DNA of 64,000 nucleotides from Enoplosus armatus (GCF_043641665.1 NC_092181.1:20344463-20408462); one strand, 5' to 3'. Positions 47,511-61,533 are shown, counted from the first letter of the stretch. Translations and numbers: made by a program. Notes: generated by a model not told the origin, from the letters alone.

Positions 47511-49510
47511 CCTTGTTAAGTACAAGAAGGGTCTAGTCAATAAGATTACAGTATACTATAAGCTAGACGTTGCCATTTCAATTCTGAAACCCTAAAATCC
47601 AAATGAACTGAGCACATGGATCCAGAGAAATTAAATGCGCCAAAAACTATCTTGTTCAAAAGGCGACCTTTTCCTTTCCCGTGTGATTCAAAAAGGCCTC
47701 ACTCTGTATGTGGGTTAATGTACACTGGCGCTGACACATGTTGCCAGCAACCCTACGCATTAGCTGTCACATGCGATCATCTTCAACACCCACCAGTCAT
47801 TTACAATTCTGCTGGAACAAACATGGAGGAAGAGCAGGCAGGGAGTCCAGTCTGTGCAAAGAGGAAACTCTGCACACACAAACCATAATACATTAATATA
47901 CCTACTGAGGGGATAAAGTTAGCTATAGGGCTAACATGTGGATCTGCCTGGAGTGTTTATTGTATGTATAGTTTATAGCCTTGTGGCTGACTACAGTCAC
48001 AGGGTATGAAACCACAACCTCAAGAAGTGGGCTGTGCATGGGAGCCAAAGCCAAGTCTCTGGTTGGCTCAGATCCAGGTGGTTAGCACCACGGCAGCACA
48101 TTCTGCATGTTAGCTCAAGGACTGTTGAGAACTGCTCTCCAGTCAGCCTCTCTATAGTATTTGACAGGTTCAACAGCAGAGGAGCAGTCATATATCCACA
48201 TAGAGGTCTTGCCTGCACTCAGCCACTTAGTCCAAACTGCTGCTGACAGCATCTATCAGGAGCCAATCAAGTAATCAACAAAAATGTGCAGATGAAACAT
48301 CAACTATACTACGGAAATATGGATTTTTAGAGTCTTTCTGCATGTAGTCTTTTGGCATATTTTATTAAGTAGCGTATCTGCGCATAAATCCTAGCAGCAG
48401 GTGCCAAAGGAGATTGGTTGAAGCTCTCCATATTCAATTGCTTCACAATTACATTTTTAGATTAGTTCAATTAAAGACTATAGAACATTCTGCTGTTCTG
48501 GTGAATAGGAGGTTAATGCCCATCAGCCCATAGCAAATACAATGAATGGTCCAACAGGATTATGACTGCTCTTTGTCCTTTTTGCTCGACATTATTTTCC
48601 TAAAAGGTCAACTTTAAGATTCTGACCTCAAACTTACAAAAGATTACCACCCATGTGGTACAAAATGCAAAAGGAAAATAAGGTTAGAGGGCAAAGATGC
48701 ACACACACGCACACAAAATGTCGGGCCGAACTAAATGTGTCTGTGCAATGACCTTTTTCAAATTCAGTGTGTTCACCTCCAAAGGATTACAGGCCCAGAT
48801 GGCCCCTGGATGAACAATGCAACACCTGCTGAGGGACATAGCGCAATTAGGCTCTCGCTAAAAAATAACTGCAAAAAGAAAAACCTCAGTCTACACACAA
48901 TGAACTATCAAAGGAACACATACGTATGTGCTGACTAATCTAACTCTGACCACAACCACAGTGTGATCCAACCCTTTAATCTATACCACATCTTCGGTGC
49001 ACAATATCAAAGGTTTTCTGAAATGTCTTATTGTAAGCAGCACATTTCATTAATCCTAGAACGGAAACTTAAATCTTAAACATGAAATCTGTAACTTTCT
49101 TCGCATTCACCCTGCACTTACAGCAATGGTGAAGTATCTAGTGTCGTGTTTGTGACGCTGTTTCACTTTGTTGTTACTGTTATGCAGTTAAAGTGTTTTT
49201 CAACCAAACCGGTGAAGTGAAATCAAACACTGCATATCATTTACTGAAGTGATGAAGTTAGCGTGCAAACCTGCAAACCTGATCAACGTTTCTTAATTTT
49301 CTCATTCCAGACAAAATCATGCGCCCCTTGAAATTTGAATAGATTGGCTTTAACAAACTACTGATTCCTGTTAAAACTGCCTTCTTGAAAAGGGTTATAC
49401 AAATCTGCGTCTCCTGCATGTCTACCTCCTGCATCTCAATCATAAGGCATGCACCAGGCCTTGGTCATCACCACACGATGCCCAGACTTGCCTTAACACC
49501 TGTCTTTTTT

Positions 49511-49534
49511 GTGTGTGTGTGTGTGTGTGTGTGT
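49511..49534. repeat. GT microsatellite
   Basis: (GT)12 run, intron 2. Confidence 0.9.
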
Positions 49535-50329
49535 TGCATAAAGAGACACGTGTTGGCTACGTGTAGATAGGCTGAGAAGGAGAGTCAGGAACATAAAAAT
49601 CCAGAGAGCTGTTGTCACCTTTCATGCATCCCTCTCATCATCATTGTACTTATATGTAACGTACATCGTAGCCCCAAACACAATTTCCTGTTCAAAAAAA
49701 GAAGGTTAAAAATAACATCAGTCACCGTAACCTTGGCTCAGGTGAGAGCTGCCTCACAGGTATGGCTGACTATTGATGTATATTTAATAAGGTGAAAGAT
49801 TTGCAGTGGTGCGTGCGGCTGCCCTTTCAGAGCGGGCGCCCATGTCACCTTTTTGGGCCGGCCAACTCCAGGGATGTCAGCGACGGTGAGGCAGACTGGA
49901 GGAGTACAGAGAACAGGGGGATAAAGGACTAGAGAGGAAGCAAGAGAAAATATTTAAATTGTATTCTTACAGCCACCGACCTATGTGCTGTCTGATGCTG
50001 ACAGGCCTCAAAATACACACTGATCATGCCCATACACAACAATGAAACTGACTATTCTGTTAGTGAGATTTGAAATAGTCAGATAACGACTGATGCTCAT
50101 CTTTTGCATGTAGGACTGGGTAATATGGTTGGAGTTTAATTAGAATAAACTCATTAGGATTGATTTGAGTGAGTTTAACAATATGGCAAGTGCATTTCAA
50201 ATTAATGTTCAACTGAATGAACACGGTGTAATGCATGGCATCACGTAAAACTGCTGGTAGCGCTCATTTGTACAGAATTTTGTAAAACAATAACATGATA
50301 TATTCATATCAGTGCTAAAATTATTTTAA

Positions 50330-50566
50330 TAGATTTTAATCGATGAATCATAACATATCAAATAAAGTTGCTAAATATTTAAAGGTTCCAGCTTTTTTTA
50401 ATCTGAATCCCTTTGAGTTTTTAAATGTTGTTCAGACAAAATAAGGAATTGGACCTTGGGCTCTGGGAACTTGTAATGTGTGTCTGTCCTTCTTTTTTTG
50501 GTATTTTAGAGATTAAACTATCAGTTAACCTTTGGAATAATTGAATAATCTCATTTGCAGCCCTGG
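50330..50566 (-). mobile_element. MITE with TAGGG...CTCTA ends, copy C (degraded)
   Basis: In reverse complement it reads ccagggctgcaaatgag...attcaattatt...agttcccagagcccaagg...gctggaacc, matching the order of blocks in the copies at 50607 and 54689. The far end is blurred, so the left limit is approximate. Confidence 0.5.
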
Positions 50567-50606
50567 ATTATATTACTACTGAAAGTCGATGAATGTTATT
50601 ATTGAA

Positions 50607-50957
50607 TAAAGCTGAAACCATCATCTGATTTATGGATGAGATGATGGACAGAAAATAAATGACCAAGTATTTTGATAATCAATTCATCATTTAAGTTTGT
50701 TTTTCCCAAGCACAAATGGCACACAGTCTCATGTTCCTCTGTCTCCATTGTGAGAATTTACAGCTTGTCTTAATCTGGTGTGATTGTAAACCAAATAGCT
50801 TGGGGTTTTAAAGAGTTGGTTGGAAAAAACAAGACATCTGAACACGTCATGTTCAGCTTTAGGAAATTGCGATTGTGATATTTTCTGACATTTTATAGAC
50901 CAAAGCATGAACCAGCAGATTCATTGATAATGAAAGTAATTGTTAGCTGCAGCCCTA
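50607..50957 (-). mobile_element. MITE with TAGGG...CTTTA ends, copy D
   Basis: In reverse complement it starts tagggctgcagctaacaatt, continues with attatcaatgaatctgctgg and tctataaaatgtcagaaa, and ends tggtttcagcttta. It is a full-length member of the family, next to copy C in the same orientation. Confidence 0.7.
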
Positions 50958-51113
50958 AAATTGAATTATCGCCCACTCCCACTTGCATATGTCCTCATAG
51001 ACATTGCCTCGCTTTATGTACTGCTCATCATCTGACTGAACTGTCCTTGCCCTCTTTCTGCAGGCTAGCAGTCACATGCTCACAAATATATTCATCAACA
51101 TACAGTTGTAGGC

Positions 51114-51132
51114 ACACACACACACACACACA
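51114..51132. repeat. AC microsatellite
   Basis: Short CA run, intron 2. Confidence 0.85.
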
Positions 51133-52919
51133 TATGTACAGTTTCCCACCACGCTGTAATTCCCTTCACGCTGCACTTTTAATAAATCATAACATCAGGC
51201 TTTGCCACTAAGACGCCCTGTTCAAATAAAACATTCGTCCAACCAAATACTCCTGGGGCTCAAAATATCTCCCACATTTTTCCATCTGAGGGAAATACTG
51301 TCGATTCAGAGGTTTCTCTCCTTCCTCCCTCTCTCTCTCTCCGCTGCTCTTCCCCTCACTGTCTTGTGGATACACTGCATCTCATTGTTTGAGGTGTATG
51401 AAACTCTGAAGATTAGGGTAAATACATGACATCTTGAGCTTATCGAATAAATATTTAAGAATGGGAGACATGTCTCAGGTGGAGAGGGGAGGAGAAATAT
51501 CTCATGTATGTGGAGCGTCTCATTTGAAAAGGCATACGAGGGTTTTCTTACGAGGAGGAAAAATATAGAAATTGTATTTTAGTCTGGCTTTTCTAGAGAT
51601 GGATCTCTTTCTTAAAGGGAACTACATATGGTCCAACCTGAGTGGATTTAAAAAAATATTTTAATTACTTTTTTTGCGAGCAGGAGTTTAGTCTCAAGTG
51701 ACATACTGAGCTCTTAAACAGGAGGCCATGGGGATTTACACAGTGAACAAAGGATTCCCTATTGAAACACGGGCTTTGTGCAGCAGAAAAGCAGCTTGTA
51801 GCCCTACATTTTCTATCTATTCACTGTTCTGCTTCATGTTGCGAAACCCGTCAGCGCTAATGAGTGGCTTTATAAGAGGAAATAGAGCGTAATTGGTTTT
51901 TCTGAGTGATACAAAGACATGGGTTGGAATTGAAAATATGTCTGTCAATCTCACATCAAGCATATACCGTCTACCATGACCTGACTGGCACACTGCAGCC
52001 AGATTTCTGACACCGTATACCGTGCAGCACGTTGACGGCCTCTCAATGTGCCACTGACTCCTCTTTATGTACTCTGCCCCCAGGGTCTGTCTGTCCACAG
52101 AGGCTTTATATGAGAAAGCCTGTCATAACAGCCATGTTAGAGTGTGAGGCATGCCCATTTCACTGGGATCCCTGGCCAAAGCATACAAACTCTGGTTACT
52201 GTAAATTCAGAAGAAGTGCCAGGCTGCTCTGAACACATCTGTCACCACCAAATCCCCTTGGGAAACAGAGGTCATAATTTCCATTTAACACCTACTGCAC
52301 CTACACATACACGTTACGCTTTATAGCCTTGGATGTGTGAAGCATATCTAAAAGAGGCATATTTTTCTGTGTTTTACAGCCTGAAATAATGAAGCTTTAT
52401 AAATCCAAAAAGGCCCAAACCTGAAGGCCTACCGCTGTGCTGTAGATGATGAAGGATTCTCTACTGTTCTAAATAAATCAGCAACTGGCTAGCCCCATCT
52501 CATGTACAAAGAAACAGGGATTTGTGTGCTGTGTTTATATATTTTTTTCCATGCCCGGTTTTTATTTGTGTCCCTGTGTCTCCACAGTATCTAACTTAGG
52601 ATCCTCTTCAGCAAAAGAAAAATGTTGATGTGTTATTTACAACAGTTTCTAAATGTTTCCTCTCAAGATTTAAGTGTTTTAAGCTCAAGCAATTCATACT
52701 TCTTTTAGTAGACAAACGTTTCTAACCACTTTGTCATTGTGTTTGACCTCCTTCGTCTACCTTCTCCACTGATTTGATTCAACCTTCCTCTTGTGCCACC
52801 ATCTTTTGTAGGGTCCTTACCCCAGCTGCTGCTCTTTCACCGTGCCTCTATAAACACTCCTGCTTTTCCAGCCGTCTCGTCACAGCTCCTCTACTCCTTC
52901 ACGTCTCTCTCTTTTCCGA

Positions 52920-52940
52920 CACACACACACACACACACAC
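52920..52940. repeat. AC microsatellite
   Basis: Short AC run, intron 2. Confidence 0.85.
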
Positions 52941-54688
52941 TGCGTGCATTATCCCTGTAATCTTTGCCTCCTGCTGAGCAACTTCTTCTAATTTATGTGG
53001 ATTAAAGCCATTTGTTGCAGAAGGAAAAGTGTGCCATCGTGGAGCCAAACATCAACATTAGCCTCATGCTGGAGACATATATCTTCCATTGTGTAACGGA
53101 GGCATTTAAAAAAATCCATACATGTTTAGTTGAACTGTGTCTTTAAACGCATTGCACCCTAAAGCCCTTTTGTGCCTGGGTTGAACGTACAAAGGACTAT
53201 TTGAAAACTAGTTTTTGTTGTGATAGCATCAGTTGTTATTAACGAGGAGCAAATGCTGCGTAAATGAATCTGTCTGAGCTGCTCGCCCTCGGCCATCAAT
53301 CCGAAGTAATACGCTCACTGCTGATTTAATAGTGTTAGAATGGCTGCCATAGTGCCGTACAATGCTATGATGCCACATGTCATTCACCAAAAACAATTTC
53401 TTTATTCTTCTGTCCTCTTTCCTTACCTGCATTTGAAACCTGACAAACAGAGAAGAGGAGTGAGAGAGCAGTGAAAGAGTTTAGCCATCCATTGCAGCCA
53501 CAGCTTATGAAGCTGTTCCAACAGTCTCGCACCCTAGGGAGCCATTCTAGTCACACCAAATCTATCCAGAGAGACAACAGTGGACTAACAGTAAGCATAG
53601 GTTGTTTCAGGTCTGTCTGTCTGTGCAGCATTAGCATGTATTCCCTTGGTCTTTGGCCAGGGTAACAAGAGATTCAATTTCCCCCGTTTCTGGTCCACTG
53701 AAATCAATTGGCGCAGTTAAGAACAGCAGAGTGTGAATGATACAGACTAATTCTCTCGGAGAGGGAGGTTAATGTGAAGTGCACAAGGTCAGTGCATTTA
53801 TAAAGGTAACTTTGGCTTTGCCTGTGACTTTCTCTTCTGTTTTGTTCCCCTCTGTCTTTTTCTTTCTCTCACATGAACACACACACAGCCGCAGAGTCCC
53901 TCAGTGGCTTCTTTCTCCTTCACTCGTTCACTCTCCCCTTCTCCCTCTCTGCCTCTTCCTCTCTCCCACGTAGGTTATCTCACACAGTCTCCCCGGCTCT
54001 CCTGAGTTTTCTCTCTTTTCACACTTTTATTCCCGTTCCCCTTGTTCTATCGCGCCTCTCTTTCTGCATGCTAAAGATGTGTCTCTTTACACATCATAGG
54101 GGCTCAGCGAAGGCTGTGCGGCAATAATTGGATTATTGAGCAATCGGCAAACAAACATAAGACACAAGGCTCGGGATCAATATGGGACACTTGCATCATT
54201 TCAGGTGGTCAAAAGCAATCAAAGTACTAGGAGTGAATAAAGCCGTCAAACAACTTGCTGTTCAGGATTAATGAGTTTAAGAAAAAATTGTGGTGAGACG
54301 TCAATAATTGCTTATTAGACATCAAAGGAATCTTTCCTCCACGCAGAGACTCCCTGCCCTGCTCAGTCTGGTGAATTTGGATGAATGTATATCGTGAGGC
54401 TTAAACTGAGCCCAGCAGTGAACAACACAGTCTGTCTGTGGCCAGTGAAATAGCTTTGGGTTTCCATTGTGTATTAATGTCCAGATGGACAGTCGTGGAG
54501 TAATCTGCTGCACTTCCTGTTTACAGCCAGGTAGTGCAATAAACTGGCTAAATATAACAGCAGCTTCATTGAAAGGCAGCGTAAACTGTGTGGGAACTGA
54601 AAAAAACAAGTAATGACGTTATGGTAGAAGTTTCATACTGTAATGCAGTCAGCGTTAGTGATTAAAATAAATGTCCTGTAACTATTAG

Positions 54689-55172
54689 TAGGGTTTCAAC
54701 CAAGGACTATTTTCATTGTTCATTAATCTGCTGAATATTTTCTCGATTCATTGTTGGTATTTAGTTGGAAAATAATTAAATGTTCACCACAGTCTCCCAG
54801 AGCCCAAGGTTTCATTTGACTTGACTCCGTCTTTTGTCCCACAGATATTTTGAGGGTTTTGGGTTAGCGTTGATGCAAATAGTCATTAGATCACCAAGTT
54901 TCTAGGACTTCTTCTAGGATTTTGCAAAAATGCACAGATTAATTTTAATAAGACAACCAGCAAATATTCCTATTTCAAAAGCTGCTTGTTTTGTCCATTC
55001 GACAGTCCAAAATCCAAACGTATTCCGTTCACGCTGATATAAAACAGACAAAAGCTGCAATTCCTCACATTTGAGAAGCTGGAAGCAGAAAATCTGATGA
55101 ATCAATTATTAGAATTGTTCCTGGTTAATTTTCTGTCGATGGACTAATCAATTTGATCAAGTTTCAGCTCTA
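54689..55172 (+). mobile_element. MITE with TAGGG...CTCTA ends, copy B (longest)
   Basis: It starts tagggtttcaaccaagg and ends caagtttcagctcta, an imperfect terminal inverted repeat. Internal blocks are ttcattaatctgctgaatat, tctcccagagcccaagg, cctcacatttgagaagctgg and ttttctgtcgatggactaat. No transposase frame is present. Confidence 0.75.
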
Positions 55173-55571
55173 ATTTGGGGCATTTTGTAATCATAAGGTG
55201 CTATTAGGCGCATGCACTAGTCGGAAGAAGGTAATAATGAATTGAAATAATGAGGTTAAAGTGAGCATATTTATTCATACATTTATTCACAGATTAGAAC
55301 ATCGCCATTTCAGTACATTGCCTGATGTAGAAGCCTGCAAGCCCAGAAAACAAACCATTTTCCCCCTGAGATCCTCTAAAACAACAGCAAATCATGCAGT
55401 AAATAGCTTATACAGTACATTGTGCATCCACACACTGTATAACAGTTCCACTATAAAATCAAAAAAATATTTGTGAATTCTGAATATGGGCGCAGTTATA
55501 CCAAGAGCTTTTTTTCTAGGTCAAGTGAATAAACATTGCCAGTCTTGCATACTTCCTTCAGCAGCAGACGT

Positions 55572-55591
55572 GGGGGGGGGGGGGGGGGGGG
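55572..55591. repeat. G20 homopolymer
   Basis: An uninterrupted run of 20 G in intron 2. Confidence 0.9.
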
Positions 55592-57125
55592 CTTCCTCCA
55601 AAGTTTGCCAAGGGAACCTGTTTCACTAACCCTGAACTTCTGGTGCAGAACGTAAAAGTTGAGCTCCTGCCCGCCTGTCAGGTTGTGGCGAGGAGGGTGT
55701 CGATAAAAATGTTACATCGGAATTGACATGCTGGCAGTCTTTCGAACAAAAGCCCTGCACTGTCATTCTGCTTTACTGTCTCTCTGAGCACACAGTCACT
55801 GAGACCCTCTCACTGGTTTCTTTCTTCTGCTTCCTCACTCTCTCTCCCTCTCTGTTTCTCCCCCCTCTCTCTCTCTCTCTGTCTCCCTCCCCCTCACTCT
55901 CTTTCTCCCTCTCTCTAAAACCCTTATAACATCCTCCGGATTTAAGAGCTTAAATGTCAGTCTCTTGATATCAGTGCCATTCAGATTAAGCGCCTTAAAT
56001 ACGATGTAAATGTATAAATGTAGGCCAATGAGTGGGCACCATTCAATCCAATTAGCCGTAATGAAGGCAGTCTCAAGGAATCTCAAAAGCAATCATTTCT
56101 AATCATTTTTGTGGCTTATTGACTATTACACTCCACAGACAGACAGCTGAATATATCCTCCCTTCATATAGAATTAGGATTTTTTGGGGGGTTTGTAGTA
56201 TGTGACTAGAAACATTTAAGAGGAAGCCTGAGAGATCTTAAGCCATTTAATATTAGACGGTAGTTGCTTCAGGTACCGGCTTATCAGATGCCAAAACACT
56301 GCACGGCAGGTGATCATATTATGAGGAAGGAGTTAAAAAGTTATCACGAAAACAATCATTTTATCCTTCGTCTTAACAATAGCAAGGTAAACAGTGAAGC
56401 TACCCCGTTCACGTTACAATGTAATCTACCAGGAACATGCACTTACGCGGATTTGATTGGCCAGTTCAGTGCATTGCCGGATAACGTTGCATCATACTGC
56501 AGCGAAAAGTTGAGCCAGGTGGTCTGAATGACGAGGTTGTAATGAAAATTTAAGCAAAACCTTTATTATTCTGTGTAAAGGTTCTCTGGATGTAATGAGG
56601 GGAAATTTTAGTGAACAGAGAAACAAAGGGAACTATAGTGCACTTAAAAAGAAGCTGTATGTGTGTGTGTTTTTTCCCCACCAGGATAATAATATTTTTT
56701 GCTGTATACTGCCACTTATACTATCCACAGTAGGTATGCAGGTTTGTTAGCTATCAGGTATCAGCCTCAGATCTTTCCTTTCCTTCCCGAACATAAGAAA
56801 CGTGTTCTTGCCCTACCGGTGTCTGAGAGGTGAAAGATGCGGTTCAGTTCAGCTGCACGGCTGCAGGAAAATGTCTTGCACTGACTAAGAGGCACCTCAT
56901 CTGGAGCCACGTCTCTTTTCCCGAACGCAATTTACAGAGATTGGACCAGCAACAGCATCAGTCATTTCAGCAAGTCCCCCTAAACAACATTTGTTTACAT
57001 TCAAGTGACAATGGCGGCCCTGGTAATTATGGGGGAAGTCACGCGACGTTGTTACAACACAGGAGACTGCTATTTGTTTCCCGTTTCCAACAAACAGTCA
57101 ACGTTTCTTTTAAAGCATGACCACG

Positions 57126-57330
57126 ATCGTTCCCTAACCTTAATCACGTTTATTATGGTAACCATGACAGCAAAGGTTCCCTTACCTTAACAAAGTAGTC
57201 ATTTTAATCCAAACTACGAGGTTTCTCTAACCTTAGCTAAGTACTTATTTTAACCAAAACCACAATATTTCCCTAAACCTAACCAATTCAGTTTTTTGCC
57301 TAAACCTAACTACACCTTAACCATCATGTT
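57126..57330. repeat. Degenerate tandem repeat, about 46-bp unit
   Basis: About four imperfect units share the pattern ttccctaacctta(a/g)c...tta..tttaa(t/c)c(c/a)aaac. It resembles CCTAAACCTAACC-rich repeats frequent in percomorph fish. It may be part of a larger interspersed element starting near 57000. Confidence 0.5.
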
Positions 57331-58152
57331 GTCACATCATAAAACAGTTTGCAACAGTGATTTGTAAAACTATTGGAAGACACAGACGAAGGTAGGAAAA
57401 CACGTACATGTGTCCTTTTAGAAGGCATGGACAAGCAACTTATTTAGTTTGTTTAGTTTGGAGGACCTGTTGAATGTACACCCTGACATTGGAACAATGG
57501 ACAAACTGGAACATTAGTTAATGTACACATTACAAGATTTAGTATGTTTGCAGTTTATATGCTTTTTCAATAAACATGTATGTTATGATTCAGGCACGAC
57601 CTTTCTCTCCTGCTTGTCACACAAAGAAGCATTTGCCCACTTGCTACCTCGTTTAAACTTGTGATGTTAAATTAAAATGGAGATAGAGCGAACAGGAGAG
57701 TAAATTAAAACTTAACAGAAAGAAAAACTGAACAGAAAGTTAACCCTTATTTGGTTCTTTCATCATTGCAGTTGGTCACTAAACGACAAAGAGCAGCATT
57801 CATGTACTATAGACTGTAAAAAGTTCACTGTTTGGAAATCAAGAAGACTTTGCAGGTATGTTTGATTTTAAAGGGACTCTATGTGAGACTTTCAGTCAAC
57901 ACGATAAAAGGCAGTTTCACTGAGGAGGTCTCTCCACTCGGGAATAAAATGGAAGGTAAATCCACCTCAACTCATTTATTCAAACAACATACAGTGTGTC
58001 ATATTGTTTCTTTTTAAAGTCAAGACAATGCAAAATGTTAGTGAATAAGTCTTTCCTGCATGCACACAAGTAGAGATATTATTCACAAACCACAATGCAT
58101 TATTTCAGCAGCAATCTACCCTTTAGTACCGTCTGACGACTACACAGTCATG

Positions 58153-58185
<33 letters not shown>
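58153..58185. repeat. CAT trinucleotide microsatellite
   Basis: About 11 CAT units. They create a poly-His run in the open frame 58060-58503, which I do not take as a gene. Confidence 0.9.
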
Positions 58186-58537
58186 ATGCCATTAGATGAT
58201 GTTTTGGTCCAAATCTCCAAGAAAAGGCGGCATTATGCTTTGGTAAGACCTGGTGTCAGTATGTCTGAAGAACAGTCTTTCCTTTTATTACACATGCAGT
58301 TGGCAAGTGGACTGTTGCACTGTTTGACTGGATTTTGTTCTGGTAGTTTAATCATCAAGGCTGCATTTCACAAAATTCTTTCGCTCATTCTCCCAAAAGG
58401 TGCAATTGAACAAATTAATTTGGTTTTTAGTTACTTTGAATTTGTCCTGAAAGTGATTCTTTCATGGAGGACACTTTCATGCATACACCAGTATGGACTG
58501 TAGCTATCTATACAGCAGTGTTTGCAGTTGGTTGGTT

Positions 58538-58538
<1 letters not shown>

Positions 58539-58577
<39 letters not shown>
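58539..58577. repeat. GT microsatellite
   Basis: About 19 GT units, intron 2. Confidence 0.95.
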
Positions 58578-58581
<4 letters not shown>

Positions 58582-61491
58582 CGCACCGTGTCCACCAATG
58601 GAAGCCTCAATTTTTGGAGAGTCAAATATTAGTAGGCTGCATTGATTTTGGAACAAACCTCTACGTTCTTGTGTGTGCTTAGTCTTCCTGCCAAGTTTGT
58701 CTGGTCTGTCTACTCACTCTTCCTTTCCAAGCGGTAGAGTCTCTTCTCTGAGCTGTGTTCGATGTGCCGAGTAGCAATCGCTCCGTATATCCGCTTTCTG
58801 TCTTGTCTCTCTCTGATGATATTAGGAGAGCTCAGACTTGGTTATGAAAAAATGTATTTAAATGTCTCCCATTTTAACGCTTGTTTAGCACTCTCTATGC
58901 AATCCTGGGCTTGTATTTGGTTGTTTGTTTTGTCATGCTCTTGACACTCGACTTAAAAACGTCTAAGTAAAACTAAATCTTGGTCTGCGATGCTTCAGCT
59001 GTAGTGACAGAAAGACAGGCTTTGGTTAAAACATGTTTAAAATCCCAGTCTCGAACTGACCCTTATCTCTTAAAGGCAACCGCAATCATTTGTACTCACA
59101 GACGCCACAAAGAAACGTCCATGTTCCATCTTTTCAAACACAATGCTTTGATTATTATGGAGCATGATTCATTTGTTGGATAAACAAATTTTTCCATAAT
59201 TAAAAAAGAAGAGGATAAGTTCAGTGAGGTGTGGGTTGATGTGTGGGGATTAATTATGGTCATGTGGTACTTTATTGAGACTTTCCGCTCCGAAATATGT
59301 CATCTGCAATGAACAATATAGAATAAATTGAAAGGGGACTCAGACATGCCCTTTCCCTCTGCCCTTTTGTTCCTCTTTCTGCTTATCTCAGATCATCGTC
59401 TTTCCCTCTCTGTCCATCCCCCTATGCAGCTCTTTATCTGTTTCTGCCTCTCTTGTCTCTCCTCCTCTCGATTTTCTTTTTACTGTAAATCTCAGATTCT
59501 CAGAGGGACACTGACATAAACCAAACGAGACACTCTCCTTGCAGTTATTTCGGTGCTTCAGCTTTATGTGGCTTCAGTAATAAATGACAAATGAGGGCTT
59601 ATTTTAACATTTTAGTGAGTTTAATTTCAAGCTGAGTCTGTACTGTGTGTGTGCGTGTGTGTGTATATAGCCTACTGTACACACAATGAGTAAGTAATAT
59701 CATGAGTAATATATTTTTTATGAGATTCTCTAATCTACATTATTGCTCTTTTAACTTAGAAGACCATTACTAATTAAAGACATGACCTAAATGCGTTCAT
59801 CGAGCTAATAAAATGTTTTCCTTCTTCCCATTTCTCATCCGAATGTTAATGTTGACAGTCTTTATACATGTATCAGTTATATGAATTAAGCACACATTGA
59901 ATTAAGAAATTCCCAAGTAATATGTATTTGGAGCATGTGGACATTTTGCAGCCCTGATGCGTGTTGAAAGTTGTCTTTCACAGGGAACCATCAACTCACA
60001 TGGTGTCCTGTGACAAAAAGACATTCTGCTGAAGAATGTGAATTTATGTAAATGACAGATATTGGAAAATGAGTACTGGACCACGACAATTACAAAAATA
60101 ATCCTCCATTATGTCTGCATGTTTGGCATACAGGAAACTCCTTTCTTTAAAGCCTCAAAAGAAAAACATCTAAATACAAAGATTCTCGACAAACACAAGT
60201 CCATCATTGCTTACAAGTGGACCCATGAGTACTCAGTAGACATGGGTCAGACCACACCCACATACTAACATACTGGGGTACAGTGATTCACAACTTAAAA
60301 CAAATGTGGACCAGTGGTGTAAAGTTGGGACAGATATATAAACACCACACACAAGGTGAAAACCATACCAGCCACATGCTGTATTTTTGTTATCTTAAGA
60401 AAGGATTTCAGGATCTGTTGCAGGCAAATTGTGTCATAGGTTTGTAAAGTGATGTTATACTGTAAGTCAAAACATTTTGATAGCTTTACACCTCCCTTCA
60501 TACAGACAGTTATGCTGACTGCAAAAACATCTTATATGAACATTTGCAAACAAATCACAATCAATGTGATATGAAACAGAAATATTGGCACTAATAAACG
60601 ATTTTCTGCTCAATGGGTTATATGGGTCATGTATATACTATTGTGCACACCTACACTTTTTGGGCACCAGAGCAAAAGGACAAGGATTCTCATGATTTTC
60701 TGTCTTTATTCCTCCTGGTACTGGAGTGTAGAGGTGTGCTGATACACGTGAGCATGCTGTAACCCTCCCCTTGGCACGCTCCTTTATGTACAAGAGCCTA
60801 ATCTGATTTTAATACACTGCAGGGTTAACAGCTGCTGGAGGCAGAGTGAACTCAACTCTGTGAGGACAGATCGGAGCAAATACCCGATCCATCTATAGGC
60901 AGCGAGTAGAAACTACGCCGTGGATTTGAAATTTATTCTCTTTTAATCAGAGTCACCACGACCTTTCATCAATGCCATCTTCCCTCTGACCAATGAGGTG
61001 TGAAGAAAGAGGAGTTGACAGGTTTGAATGTCCTTCAGTGTCTGTCCTGTATCATTACCCATCTCTCAAAATAGATCGAAGCTATCTAAAAAAAGAAATC
61101 CGTTGTCATGCATTCACTGTGCTTGGTGGAGCTTTGAGCCCTCCATCCAACAGTCCAGCCACAAATTAATTTCCATGTTTTTTTGTGTGTGGTTGTTTTA
61201 AGAAAAAACACAGATCAGTTACATTTATACAGACATAATTACCTCTGCCATATTAACTATTTACCCATCCATCAAACATGGTAAACACACATACAGTACT
61301 TGCAATACTTAATGAAGCTTTATATCCCACAAAATCTGTCACAATCATTTACTTTTTAGATGTATGTGTCCATCATATTATGGCAAAACAAAGCACACAC
61401 ATTCTCTCAGAATACCACAAAACCAAAAACAGAGGCCACTCTGAAATATCAACATGTCTAATAAACAGCTGTGGTTGTTTACAAGTGTGCA

Positions 61492-61498
<7 letters not shown>

Positions 61499-61530
<32 letters not shown>
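61499..61530. repeat. GT microsatellite
   Basis: About 16 GT units, intron 2. Confidence 0.95.

Positions 61531-61533
<3 letters not shown>

Noticed and set aside
58060..58503. 147-codon frame with a poly-His run
   Set aside because: The His run is the translation of a CAT microsatellite; the rest shows no domain.
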